Below, piece by piece: positions 8,867 through 17,525 of a stretch of 64,000 bases of DNA. Under the pieces are notes generated by a model. That model ran no database searches. It worked only from the letters and a program-made list of their open reading frames with translations, and was not told the DNA's origin. Every line of letters begins with the position of its first letter. Position 1 is the stretch's first letter. Origin of the DNA: Hymenobacter monticola (GTDB lineage: Bacteria > Bacteroidota > Bacteroidia > Cytophagales > Hymenobacteraceae); contig NZ_CP094534.1 in assembly GCF_022811645.1 (NCBI RefSeq), positions 682,001 through 746,000 of the forward strand. Reading direction: 5' to 3'. The position numbers and the translations under genes were made by a program.

Positions 8867-9538
8867 ATGGTACGTTCCTCCCTTCTTCCCCTGCTGGCTA
8901 CGGGCCTGCTCACGCTGGCCTCCTGCGGCGACGGCAACAAATCGACCACCGAAAGCAGCACCGACAGCAACATGGCCAATACGCCGGCCACTGGCACTGA
9001 TACTACCGCCGGGGCAGGCTCCGCCATGGGCGATAGCAGCGCGATGGGCGGCGATGCGATGAGCGGCGGCTCGGCCAAGGCGGACCCCAACGGCCCCACC
9101 GGCCCTCACAAAGACGACAAGGAATTCATGATGACGGCCGCGCACAGCGACCAGAACGAGATTCAACAAAGCAAAATGGCCCTGGCCAAGGGCGTGACCG
9201 GCATGGCCAAGGAAATGGCCAACAAGATGATTGCCGACCACACCAAGTCGACCAACGACCTGAAAGCCATTGCCGCCAAAAAAGGCCTGACCCTGCCCAC
9301 CGACATGGACGCCGAGCACAAAGCCCTGGCCCCGGCCATGGAGAAACTCTCGGGCAAAGAGTTTGAGACCCGCTACCTGGCCCAGATGCAGACCGACCAC
9401 CAAAAGACGGCCAATACCATGGCTTCCCACGAGAAAATGACCCAGGACGCCGACCTGAAAGCCTTCATCGGCAAGACCCTGCCGGTGGTGGAACAGCACT
9501 TGGGCATGGCCCAGCAAGGCTCGAACATGAAGATGTAA
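8867..9538 (+). CDS. DUF4142 lipoprotein, copy 3
   Basis: 223 aa with signal peptide and lipobox (LTLASCG). A ~65-residue Ser/Thr/Gly/Met-rich linker comes next, longer than in the two upstream copies, then the DUF4142 domain (EFMMTAAHSDQNEIQQSKMA, NKMIADHTKSTNDLKAIA, MQTDHQKTANTMASHE). The linker would hold the domain away from the membrane, which is inference. The 200-base gap before it, beyond the copy 2 terminator, implies its own promoter. Confidence 0.85.
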   Translation: MVRSSLLPLLATGLLTLASCGDGNKSTTESSTDSNMANTPATGTDTTAGAGSAMGDSSAMGGDAMSGGSAKADPNGPTGPHKDDKEFMMTAAHSDQNEIQQSKMALAKGVTGMAKEMANKMIADHTKSTNDLKAIAAKKGLTLPTDMDAEHKALAPAMEKLSGKEFETRYLAQMQTDHQKTANTMASHEKMTQDADLKAFIGKTLPVVEQHLGMAQQGSNMKM

Positions 9539-9565
9539 GCATCGGTTTTCGACGCTTCATCCTGC

Positions 9566-9601
9566 AAAAACGCCGCTTCGGGAAACCGGGCGGCGTTTTT
9601 C
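9566..9601 (+). terminator. Terminator after DUF4142 copy 3
   Basis: AAAAACGCCGC / GCGGCGTTTTT stem and T-run after the third DUF4142 gene. Confidence 0.8.
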
Positions 9602-9840
9602 ATTGGTCGCCATCCTAATATTGCCAGGCTGGCCTTTGGGCCGCACCTAATCCCATGGATGGCAACGAGAAAGCCCAACACAACCGCGACGCGTTTCAGC
9701 TGGAGCGCCTGATTTTGTTCACCGATGCCGTGTTTGCCATTGCCATCACGTTGCTCGTCATTGAGCTGAAGGTGCCGGAGCTGGAACACCGCACCGAAAG
9801 GGAGGCCTGGCACGGCTTTTTGCAACTGATTCCCAAGCTA

Positions 9841-10634
9841 GGAAGTGTTAACAGTGATTGGTAGTTTGGGGCATGGAAAGAATGCTCACGGATGCGCAAT
9901 GGGCGCGGTTGGCGCCCCTCTTGCCGGGTCGGGAAGGCACGAGCGGTGGGCGCGGGCGCGACAACCGCCAGTTCGTGGAAGCCGTGCTCTGGCTGGCGCG
10001 CAACGGGGCGCGGTGGCGGGCCCTGCCGCCGGAACGCGGCAACTGGCACACGACGTACACGCGCTTCCAGCGCTGGGCGGCCGCGGGTGTGTGGCAACGC
10101 GTGTTCGAGGCCGTGCAGGACGAAACCGCCCTGCACACGCTGCTGGTGGATTCGACCACCGTGCGGGCCCACCAGCACGCGTCCGGGGCGCGCAAAAAAA
10201 CGGACCGCAGGCCCTCGGCCGCAGCCGCGGCGGGCTGACGTGCAAGCTGCACGCCGTGGCCGACGCCCGCGGCCGGCCCGTGCGCTGCTGCCTCACGGCG
10301 GGCCAGCGCCACGACGCCCCGCAAGCCTTGCCCCTGCTCGAGGGCTTGGCCCCGGTCCACCTCATCGCCGACCGGGGCTACGATTCCGACCCGCTGGTGG
10401 CCGCTTTGGCTGCCCGCGGCACCCACGCCGTGATTCCGCCCCGGCGCAAGCGCCGGCACCCGCGGGCCTACGACCCGGCCCGCTACGCCCAGCGCCACCC
10501 CATCGAGCGACTCTTCAGCCGCCTCAAGCAATTTCGACGCGTGGCCACGCGCTACGACAAGTTGGACCGGCATTTTCTGGCTTTTATTCACTTAGCAGCA
10601 ACTGTGCTCTGGCTGCGCGATTGTTAACACTTCC
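9841..10634 (+). mobile_element. IS5-family insertion sequence (IS427-like), 794 bp
   Basis: Perfect 13-base terminal inverted repeats (GGAAGTGTTAACA) lie at 9841-9853 and 10622-10634, flanked by TA on both sides (9839-9840, 10635-10636). The duplication can equally be read as CTAG with a one-base-shorter terminus. The element holds one transposase in two overlapping frames. Short length, TA/CTAG target and the two-frame DDE transposase fit the IS427 group. Confidence 0.9.
9873..10627 (+). CDS. IS5-family DDE transposase, made by -1 frameshift
   Basis: OrfA runs from ATG 9873 (MERMLTDAQWARLAPLLPG) to a stop at 10238. OrfB is in the -1 frame and continues to 10627. The switch point is the A7 run at 10194-10200. 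Slippage there turns KKTDRR into KKNGPQALGRSRGGLT, the sequence expected of this family. The DDE residues are D in LLVDSTTVRAH (OrfA), D in LIADRGYDSDPL and E in IERLFSRLKQFRR (OrfB), so only the fusion carries a full triad. The stop TAA lies in the right terminal repeat. It appears intact and potentially active. Confidence 0.9.
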
Positions 10635-11150
10635 TAGTAGGCTTCTTCATCAGCTTCTTTATCATTGCTATCTACTGGGTGGCGCACCACCGCATCTTCC
10701 GCTTCGTGCGGCACCTGGACAGCCGACTGATTTGGCTGAACATGCTGTTTCTGCTCTGTATTGTTCTCATGCCCTTCACCACGGCCTACCAGAGCGAGTA
10801 CGCCATGCTGCGCACGCCCTGGATTATCTACAGCATCAACATCATTGCCACGGGGCTGATGCAGGCCCAGCTGCAAAACTACCTGCGGCACCCAGGCCAC
10901 GGCGTCACGGCCGCCCACGAGCGCACCCACCCCGACCTCGACCTGCTGCGGCCCCTCTCGTCGCCCATCGTGTTTGGCACCAGCATTTTGCTGTCGTTCT
11001 TCGTGCAGCCCTGGATGCTGCGAATGGTGCCCGCGGTGGCATTTCCGCTGCTGGCCCTGCTGCTGCGCCGGCGGCACCAACGCCTGGAGCAACGCTACGC
11101 TCAGTCGGCAGTTGAACGGCAACATTCGTGAGGTTACTTCTCGGGGAATA

Positions 11151-11187
11151 AAAAGAGGCCGGCAAATACTTATTTGCCGGCCTCTTT
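11151..11187. terminator. Terminator, probably the original uvrA terminator
   Basis: AAAGAGGCCGGCAAATA / TATTTGCCGGCCTCTTT. The longer T-run (TTTTTAT) lies on the minus strand, so it best fits transcripts ending after the uvrA tail remnant at 11205. It can also stop the TMEM175 gene. Confidence 0.75.
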
Positions 11188-11204
11188 CGCAGTGTTTGTT
11201 ATGG

Positions 11205-11319
11205 TCAGGCCGTGGCGTACTTGCTCGTGCGTAGTTCCTCGGCCAGGAAACGGGCCGTATGGCCTTTGCCGGCCTTGGCCACCTGCTCGGGCATGCCCTG
11301 GGCCACGATGGTGCCGCCT
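11205..11319 (-). pseudogene. Displaced 3' end of uvrA
   Basis: Minus-strand translation gives [20 protein letters not shown], then [17 protein letters not shown] and a stop, matching the UvrA C-terminus encoded at 12845-12966. Over 104 aligned bases I count 12 differences. Only two codons change amino acid (T to M, G to S). Mostly silent differences mean both copies were coding while they diverged. Homology stops abruptly at 11319. The fragment has no start and lies next to a terminator placed as expected for the native uvrA end. Confidence 0.85.
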
Positions 11320-11346
11320 TGGGCCGACCGATGCCATTGCCCAATC

Positions 11347-12702
11347 TCAGCGCCCTCCTTTCAGACGAGCCACCGCTTCTTCGAAGTTCTCGGCGCGCAG
11401 GTATAAGATTCTCAGTTTGCCTTCACGACGCTTGTCGAGCAAGCCCATGTTTTCGAGGTGCATCAGGTCGTTCCGGGCCGTGTCGTACACCACACCGAAA
11501 CGATGTTGCACTTCCCGAATGGTCCAGATGGCGTCCGGGTCAGTTATCAACTCTTGCAATATGGAAACCTGACGCTGATTGAACTGGTCGAACTGCCGGA
11601 AGCTGCGCAGCTGTTTTTTCTCGGCCACCTTGCGCTCGATGTATTGCTGCAGGCTGGTGAACGCTAGGTCGAGGGTCTTCACCTGATAATTGATGAAATA
11701 CGTCAGGTCGTTGCCGTCGTATTCGGTATAGAGGTAGGCCCGTGCATATTGGGAGGCCGATTTATGAATGATACGCGAAATCGACATGTACTCCAGTTGC
11801 CAATAGCCCTTGCGCAGCAAATACCAATAGAACACCGCCCGGGCCGTGCGGCCATTGCCGTCGGCAAAGGGATGGATGTATCCGATAAGAAAGTGCAGAA
11901 TGGAGGCCCGCACAATGGGGTGAATAAACGAGCCCGACGTACCGCTTTGGCTGGGAATCTCGTCGTTAGCCAGCGCGCAGTACCAGCGCAGCAGTTCCGG
12001 CAAATGCCGCTGCAACGGCGGCACGTGTACCACCTCCCCGGTCGTAAAATCCTCGACCCGCACGTCGTCGTTTTGCCGGAACTGGCCTTCGTGCGCGGGG
12101 TCGCCTAGGGAGCCCTGCGTCATGCGGGCCTGAATTTGACAAAGCATCTCCGGCGTAAGAGCTTGTTTTTTTTGCTCCAGAATGTATTGAATGGTTTGGT
12201 AATTATTGAAAATCATCAGTTCCGAAGCATTGCGTGGCTTGCGCTTCTTCCGTAGCATGTCTTTGGCTACTTCCCGGGTTGTCGCAGCTCCCTCTAGCTG
12301 GCTGGAGGCAATAGCTTCCTCCATAATAGAACCCACCAGATAGCGTGTACGGTCCTCAGCCGGTATCAGGCTGTCGGTCTGCATAATTCCCCCCATGTAC
12401 AGGTCAAACCGGTGCAACTTTTCTAAGGTGGGCTCAGTCACTTGGTACCGAAACCGACACCCGGGGATGTTTGGTACGGCTAATTCCCGTAAATTACCCA
12501 GCCGGCTGCTCTTAACTAGCAGCCACACCGGCCCCGGAACAAAACCATCGGGCAGTTTTTGCCTTTTCAACTCAGACCAATAAAGGTATTCGTAATTGGC
12601 TTTTCGAACCACGTTATTCACGTCTCCGCTGGTCCAATAGCGGACCATCTCTTCGGAGCCAAAATTTTCAAAAGAACTAGCAGGCGGGTGCTCAATGTTC
12701 AT
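11347..12702 (-). CDS. Fic-domain protein with C-terminal winged helix
   Basis: Fic proteins usually transfer AMP from ATP to target hydroxyl groups. The core motif is intact: HPFADGNGRTAR, with catalytic His and anion-binding GNGR. Upstream, SSQLEGA fits the inhibitory helix motif (S/T)xxxE(G/N), which places it among self-inhibited class II Fic proteins. The last ~90 residues (QRQVSILQELITDPDAIWTI, REVQHRFGVVYDTARNDLMH) look like a winged-helix DNA-binding domain. The start at 12702 (MNIEHPPASS, 451 aa) leaves the palindrome at 12707-12746 outside the gene. Base composition is visibly more AT-rich than the neighbours, suggesting transfer. Confidence 0.9.
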   Translation of the reverse strand: MNIEHPPASSFENFGSEEMVRYWTSGDVNNVVRKANYEYLYWSELKRQKLPDGFVPGPVWLLVKSSRLGNLRELAVPNIPGCRFRYQVTEPTLEKLHRFDLYMGGIMQTDSLIPAEDRTRYLVGSIMEEAIASSQLEGAATTREVAKDMLRKKRKPRNASELMIFNNYQTIQYILEQKKQALTPEMLCQIQARMTQGSLGDPAHEGQFRQNDDVRVEDFTTGEVVHVPPLQRHLPELLRWYCALANDEIPSQSGTSGSFIHPIVRASILHFLIGYIHPFADGNGRTARAVFYWYLLRKGYWQLEYMSISRIIHKSASQYARAYLYTEYDGNDLTYFINYQVKTLDLAFTSLQQYIERKVAEKKQLRSFRQFDQFNQRQVSILQELITDPDAIWTIREVQHRFGVVYDTARNDLMHLENMGLLDKRREGKLRILYLRAENFEEAVARLKGGR

Positions 12703-12706
12703 AATA

Positions 12707-12817
12707 CTAAAACTTACCGATTTATATAACAATCGGTAAGTTTTAGCAAAGATAACCCGTCCGACCGAAACTTACCGATTTGTGTAAAAATCGGTAAGTT
12801 TCGGTCGGACGGGTTAT
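12707..12817 (-). promoter_or_regulatory. Two palindromes and -7 box upstream of the Fic gene
   Basis: Palindrome 1 has perfect 16-base arms (12707-12722, 12731-12746). Palindrome 2 has perfect 30-base arms (12752-12781, 12788-12817) with a 6-base loop. ACTTACCGATT occurs in all four arms. On the minus strand TATCTTTG (12747-12754) matches the -7 consensus and lies between the palindromes, so palindrome 1 would cover the start of transcription. This fits an operator, possibly bound by the Fic protein's own winged helix (inference). Palindrome 2 also follows the uvrA stop and could form a 3' hairpin, though it has no T-tail. Confidence 0.6.
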
Positions 12818-12841
12818 TTATGGCTAACCGGCGGTGTATTT

Positions 12842-15800
12842 CTACAACTTATTATCTCCTGCGTACTTGCCTGTGCGTAGCTCCTCGGCAAGGAAGCGGG
12901 CGGTGTGGCCCTTACCGGCCTTGGCCACCTGCTCGGGCGTGCCCTGGGCTACAATGGTGCCGCCGCCCGCGCCGCCTTCGGGGCCAACGTCGATGATGTG
13001 GTCGGCCACCTTAATCAGGTCGAGGTTGTGCTCGATGATGAGGACGGTGTTGCCCTTGTCGGCCAGCTTCTGAAGCACGTCGGCGAGGTGATTAATATCC
13101 TCGAAGTGCAGGCCGGTGGTGGGCTCGTCGAGGATGTAGAAGGTCTTGCCCGTATCCTTTTTGCTGAGCTCGGTGGCCAGCTTCACGCGCTGGGCCTCGC
13201 CGCCGCTCAGCGTGGTGGCCTGCTGGCCCAGCGTGAGGTAGCCCAGGCCCACGTCGTTCAGGGTCTTGATTTTGCGCAGGATGCGGGGCTGGAACTCGAA
13301 GAACTCCACGGCCTTCTCCACGGTCATGTCCAGCACGTCGGTGATGGACTTGCCTTTGAAGCGCACTTCCAGCGTTTCGCGGTTATAGCGGCGGCCTTTG
13401 CAGGTTTCGCAGGGCACGTGCACGTCGGGCAGGAAGTTCATCTCGATGGTGCGAATGCCGGCGCCCTCACAGGTTTCGCAGCGCCCACCCTTCACGTTGA
13501 AGGAGAAGCGGCCGGGGCCGTAGCCGCGGATTTTGGCTTCCGCCATCTCGCCAAACAGCTGCCGTATTTCGGTGAACACGCCCGTATAAGTAGCTGGGTT
13601 GGAGCGCGGCGTGCGGCCAATGGGCGACTGGTCCACTTCAATCACCTTGTCCACCAAGTCCAGCCCTTCGATGCTGCCGTACGCCAGTGGCTCCTTCTTC
13701 GAGTTGAAGAAGTGCTGGTTCAAAATCGGGTACAGCGTGTCGTGGATGAGTGTAGACTTGCCTGAGCCCGACACGCCCGTGACGGCCACCAGCTTGCCTA
13801 ATGGCACTTTCAGGGTCACGTTTTTCAGGTTGTTGCCCTTGGCGCCTTTCAATACCAGCTCGGTGCCTTCGCCCTTGCGCTTTTTCTTTTGCAGCTCGAT
13901 GTGCTTCTGCCCGCTGAGGTACTGCGAGGTAAGCGAGCCGGAGTTGAAAATCTCCTGCGGCGTGCCCGAGGCCACAATGTGGCCGCCGTGAATGCCCGCG
14001 CCGGGCCCAATGTCCAGCACATGGTCGGCGTTGAGAATCATGTCCTTGTCGTGCTCTACCACAATCACCGAGTTGCCGATGTCGCGCAGGTGCTGCAGGG
14101 CCTTGATGAGCCGCTCGTTGTCGCGCTGGTGCAGGCCGATGCTGGGCTCGTCCATGATGTAGAGCACGCCCACGAGCTGGGTGCCAATCTGGGTGGCGAG
14201 GCGGATGCGCTGGCTTTCGCCGCCGCTCAGCGTGCGCACGGGGCGGTGCAGGTTCAGGTAGTCGAGGCCCACTTCGAGCAGGAAGCCGATGCGCTTGCGG
14301 ATTTCCTTCAGCAGCTCGCGGGCGATGACGTTCTGGCGCTCCGTCAGGCGGTCTTCCAGGCCCTCAAACCAGCCAGCCAGCTCGTTCAAATCCATCACCG
14401 ACAGCTCGCCGATGTGCTTGTCGTCCATCTTGAAGTGCAGGCTTTCCTTTTTGAGGCGGTAGCCCTGGCATTCGGGGCAGGGCTGGGCCTGCGCGTACTG
14501 CGCAATCCACTCGCGGATGTTGTCCGACTCCGAATCCATCTGCCGGCGCAGGAAGGGAATAATGCCCTCAAATGGCTCCGTAAAGGCGCCCTTGCCACTG
14601 TCAGCTTCGTCCTCCGAAATGCCGTGCAATAGGCGCTTCAGCAACTCCTCGGGCAGCTTGTCGATGGCGGTGTTCAGCGTGGCTTTGTTCTTCTTGAGGA
14701 TGAGCGAGAGCTGCTGGAAAATCCAGATATCGCGGTACTCGCCCAGCGGCGCGATGCCGCCGCGGCTGATGCTCAGCTTGCGGTCGGGCAGCACGGCTTC
14801 TTCCGTGATTTCCTGCACCTCGCCCAGTCCGTTGCAGGTGGGGCAGGCGCCGTAGGGCGAGTTGAACGAGAAGGTGTTGGGCGCCGGGTCGTCGTAGGCG
14901 ATGCCGGTGGCCGGGTCCATCAGGAAGCGCGAGAAGAACTGCGGCTGGGCCTTTTTGGCGTCGGGGTCGAGCACCAGCATGGTGCCCTTGCCGTGCGTGA
15001 GGGCGTTCTGCACCGAGCCCGAGAGGCGGAATCGGTCTTCTTCCTTCACAATGAGCCGGTCGATGACAATTTCGATGTCGTGGATTTTGTAGCGGTCCAC
15101 CTGCATCTTGGGCGTGATGTCGAGGATTTCGCCGTCTACCCGCACCTTGGCAAAGCCCAGCTTGGCAATCTTCTGGAAATCCTCGCGGTAGTGGCCCTTG
15201 CGGCCCTTCACCACGGGCGCCAGCACCACCAGCTTCTTGCCGTCGAAGTGCTTGAGGATATAGTTGATAATCTGGTCATCCGACTGCCGAATCATCTTCT
15301 TGCCCGTGGCGTAGCTGAAGGCTTCGGCCGTGCGGGCGTAGAGCAGGCGCAGGAAATCATAGATTTCGGTGATGGTGCCCACCGTGGAGCGCGGGTTGCG
15401 CGAGGTGGTCTTTTGCTCGATGCTGATAACCGGCGACAGGCCCTCAATCTTGTCCACGTCGGGCCGCTCCAGCCCGCCCATGAAGCTGCGGGCGTAGGCC
15501 GAAAACGTCTCCATGTAGCGCCGCTGCCCCTCGGCATAAATGGTGTCGAACGCCAGGCTGCTCTTACCCGAGCCCGAGATGCCCGTGAACACCACCAGCT
15601 TATTGCGCGGAATCTGCACGCTCACGTTTTTGAGGTTGTGCTCGCGCGCGCCGTACACTTCAATGAAGGGCGCGTCGATGTGGTGCGTGGAGCCATTGGC
15701 TGCGGGCGTGGTCTCAACCGGCGGCAGTGTCTCGGGCGTCTGGTGTTGCAGGGCCACTGCCACGCTGGCCGGGTTGGGCTGGCTGGCCGCGGCGGCTTCC

Positions 15801-15925
15801 GGTTCGGTGAGGGCGCCGGCGAGCTGCTTTTTGAGCGCGGCGGCGGGGGCAACTGGTTTTTTCTTGGCGGAAGCGGCGGCTTTGGGAGCTTTGGCAACCG
15901 GGTCAGCAGTGGATTTTTTGGCCAT
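12842..15925 (-). CDS. uvrA: Excinuclease ABC subunit A
   Basis: UvrA is the damage-sensing ATPase of nucleotide excision repair and loads UvrB. Both ABC modules are complete: Walker [17 protein letters not shown] and [16 protein letters not shown], signatures [12 protein letters not shown] and [12 protein letters not shown]. Zinc-binding CPTCNG, CPECQG and CETCEG...CETCKG pairs are present. The 1027 aa length exceeds the usual ~940 because about 80 Ala/Lys/Pro-rich residues precede the first domain. They include [14 protein letters not shown] and are probably disordered. The ATG at 15925 is preceded 24 bases upstream by TACCTTTA. The final ~40 codons appear to have been acquired together with the Fic locus. 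Confidence 0.96.
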   Translation of the reverse strand: MAKKSTADPVAKAPKAAASAKKKPVAPAAALKKQLAGALTEPEAAAASQPNPASVAVALQHQTPETLPPVETTPAANGSTHHIDAPFIEVYGAREHNLKNVSVQIPRNKLVVFTGISGSGKSSLAFDTIYAEGQRRYMETFSAYARSFMGGLERPDVDKIEGLSPVISIEQKTTSRNPRSTVGTITEIYDFLRLLYARTAEAFSYATGKKMIRQSDDQIINYILKHFDGKKLVVLAPVVKGRKGHYREDFQKIAKLGFAKVRVDGEILDITPKMQVDRYKIHDIEIVIDRLIVKEEDRFRLSGSVQNALTHGKGTMLVLDPDAKKAQPQFFSRFLMDPATGIAYDDPAPNTFSFNSPYGACPTCNGLGEVQEITEEAVLPDRKLSISRGGIAPLGEYRDIWIFQQLSLILKKNKATLNTAIDKLPEELLKRLLHGISEDEADSGKGAFTEPFEGIIPFLRRQMDSESDNIREWIAQYAQAQPCPECQGYRLKKESLHFKMDDKHIGELSVMDLNELAGWFEGLEDRLTERQNVIARELLKEIRKRIGFLLEVGLDYLNLHRPVRTLSGGESQRIRLATQIGTQLVGVLYIMDEPSIGLHQRDNERLIKALQHLRDIGNSVIVVEHDKDMILNADHVLDIGPGAGIHGGHIVASGTPQEIFNSGSLTSQYLSGQKHIELQKKKRKGEGTELVLKGAKGNNLKNVTLKVPLGKLVAVTGVSGSGKSTLIHDTLYPILNQHFFNSKKEPLAYGSIEGLDLVDKVIEVDQSPIGRTPRSNPATYTGVFTEIRQLFGEMAEAKIRGYGPGRFSFNVKGGRCETCEGAGIRTIEMNFLPDVHVPCETCKGRRYNRETLEVRFKGKSITDVLDMTVEKAVEFFEFQPRILRKIKTLNDVGLGYLTLGQQATTLSGGEAQRVKLATELSKKDTGKTFYILDEPTTGLHFEDINHLADVLQKLADKGNTVLIIEHNLDLIKVADHIIDVGPEGGAGGGTIVAQGTPEQVAKAGKGHTARFLAEELRTGKYAGDNKL

Positions 15926-15976
15926 TCAGGAACGCAGCGAATAAGTGCGTAAAGGTACGTAGATAGGGCGCCGAAG

Positions 15977-16012
15977 GCTAACCCGAAAGGCATATTTGCC
16001 AGTCGGGTTAGC
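15977..16012. other. Palindrome between divergent uvrA and secreted-protein gene
   Basis: GCTAACCCGA / TCGGGTTAGC arms, with a smaller GGCA...TGCC stem inside, lie in the 292-base divergent region 15926-16217. The rest of the region holds nothing I can support. It could be an operator or a small repeat. It has only a four-base T-run on the plus strand. Confidence 0.4.
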
Positions 16013-16217
16013 TTTTGGTGCGTCGGGGTGTAACAGCAAGAGCGGCCCGTTTGTCCCCGGCTTTCTCACAGAAAATAAACGGGCGAGGGTTCCTGGCATT
16101 TGGGCGACGTTTTCTGCCGCTGAATCTACCTTTTCCGGCACATTGGCACTTGCCTTGCACCTATGCGGAAGCAGCGCCGTTAGTGGCCTGTTAGTCCATT
16201 TTTTCCAACCCAATAGC

Positions 16218-16889
16218 ATGAAACCCCTCGCAAGACTTTTTGGCGCGACCCTGGTGGGCGCGTTTGCCCTGTTGGCCGCACCGGCCGCCCAGGCGCAGGT
16301 GGGGGTGAATATTAATATCGGCGTGCCGGCCTGGGGCCCCCAGGTGCCCTACGGCACGCAGTATTACTACATCCCCGAAATTGATGGGTATTACGACCTC
16401 TACAACCAACAGTACATCGTGTTCCAGGACGGCTACTGGGTGCCCCAGCCCGAGCTGTATGGCTACGACCCCTACCTGTTTCACCCGGTAATAGTGGACT
16501 ACCGCGGCGCGCAGCCCTGGTCCCGCCTCGATTACTACCACCAGCGCTACGCCTACCAGCCCTACCGCTACTACGCCCGCCCCGGCTACTATAGCGGCGG
16601 CTACGGCTACAACGGGTACGGCAGCTACGGCCACCCGCGCGCCGGCTACTACTCCAACGGCCGCGGCTACAACGGTCCCGGCGGCTACCGCGGCCACGAC
16701 AACCGCGGCGGCAACGCCTACCCCGGCGGGAATTACAACCCGCCGCGCGGCAACCAACCGGCCCAGCCGCAGCCGCCTCAGGGTGGCTACAACCCCGGCC
16801 CGGGCCAGAACCCGGGCAACCACGGCGGCTTTGGCGGCAACAACGGTAGTGGGCGCAATAATGCCCCCCTCCGGCACGGCCGCAGCTAG
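16218..16889 (+). CDS. Secreted Tyr/Gly-rich protein, paralogue 1
   Basis: 223 aa with a Sec signal peptide (ATLVGAFALLAAPAAQAQ). The mature N-terminus VGVNINIG and the motif QYYYIPEIDGYYDLYNQQYI recur in the next gene (AQYYYVPEIKGYYDVPARRY), so the two are paralogues. After the ~90-residue common domain, which ends DYRGAQPW, the tail is rich in Tyr, Gly and Asn. No catalytic residues are visible. I do not recognise a named family. The ATG at 16218 was chosen because the longer frame has no signal sequence at its start. Confidence 0.75.
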   Translation: MKPLARLFGATLVGAFALLAAPAAQAQVGVNINIGVPAWGPQVPYGTQYYYIPEIDGYYDLYNQQYIVFQDGYWVPQPELYGYDPYLFHPVIVDYRGAQPWSRLDYYHQRYAYQPYRYYARPGYYSGGYGYNGYGSYGHPRAGYYSNGRGYNGPGGYRGHDNRGGNAYPGGNYNPPRGNQPAQPQPPQGGYNPGPGQNPGNHGGFGGNNGSGRNNAPLRHGRS

Positions 16890-16988
16890 ACTGGCCACCT
16901 GAGTGCCATCAACCTACCATTTACCAATGCAGTATAATAGCGCCCGGCCCGGTGCCGGGTGTTGCCTGCTTCATTCAATACTTTCCTC

Positions 16989-17441
16989 ATGAAACTGATT
17001 CCCAACCTGCTTTGCGCCGCGCTGTTTGGTGGCGCCTCGCTGGCCGCGGCCCCCGCGGCCCAGGCCCAGATTAACGTCAACATCAACACAGGGCCGCCCG
17101 CCGTGGTAGGCGCCCCAGCTGATGCTCAGTATTACTACGTGCCCGAAATAAAGGGCTACTACGACGTGCCAGCCCGCCGCTACATTGTGCAGCGCAATGG
17201 CCAGTGGACGCGCGTGGAACGGCTGGAGGGCTACAACCCCGCCAACTTCCACCCGCAGTACATCGAATACCGCGGCAACTCGCCCTGGACCTACCGCGGC
17301 GGCAACCCCAGCAACGGCGCCCTGCCCCCCGGCCAGGCCAAAAAGATGGGCTACCCCGCCAACCCCAGCAACGGCGGCCTGCCTCCCGGGCAAGCCAAGA
17401 AGATGGGCGGTGGCAAAGGCCACGGCCACGGCAAGCACTAG
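16989..17441 (+). CDS. Secreted protein, paralogue 2, with PPGQAKK repeats
   Basis: 150 aa with a signal peptide ending AAPAAQAQ. It shares the domain of the gene before it: INVNINTG, QYYYVPEIKGYYD, NFHPQYIEYRGNSPW. The tail differs, with two copies of NPSNG(A/G)LPPGQAKKMG, then a GHGHGK end that could bind metal (inference). PPGQAKK steps occur in several secreted proteins of Gram-negatives, but their role is unknown. It lies 99 bases after paralogue 1 and before a terminator, so the pair may be one unit. Confidence 0.75.
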   Translation: MKLIPNLLCAALFGGASLAAAPAAQAQINVNINTGPPAVVGAPADAQYYYVPEIKGYYDVPARRYIVQRNGQWTRVERLEGYNPANFHPQYIEYRGNSPWTYRGGNPSNGALPPGQAKKMGYPANPSNGGLPPGQAKKMGGGKGHGHGKH

Positions 17442-17460
17442 CGCAGTATTCATCCGATTT

Positions 17461-17506
17461 TAGAAAAGAAAAGAGCCGCCCATCAGGGCGGCTCTTTTCT
17501 TTTCTA
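17461..17506. terminator. Bidirectional terminator
   Basis: AGAAAAGAAAAGAGCCGCCC / GGGCGGCTCTTTTCTTTTCT, a stem with A- and T-tracts on both strands, between the convergent genes ending at 17441 and 17526. Confidence 0.9.
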
Positions 17507-17525
17507 ACGCTGCGTAGTTGCTGAT

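Larger units (their letters stand above)
9655..11131 (+). pseudogene. TMEM175/DUF1211-type channel gene split by an IS element
   Basis: The 5' part (9655-9840, 62 codons) carries the family signature [20 protein letters not shown], the first pore helix of TMEM175-type potassium channels. The 3' part (10637-11131) holds further hydrophobic helices. Removing the IS and one copy of the TA duplication joins CTA to GTA GGC TTC in frame, giving a complete protein of about 226 aa. The interruption is therefore a simple insertion with no other visible damage. The gene is inactive as read. A downstream in-frame GTG at 10679 could at most yield a fragment without the signature. Confidence 0.85.

Noticed and set aside
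12752-12817. 30-base palindrome as an intrinsic terminator of uvrA
   Set aside because: The stem is strong, but no T-run follows it on the minus strand. I list it as a regulatory palindrome instead and leave the terminator role open.
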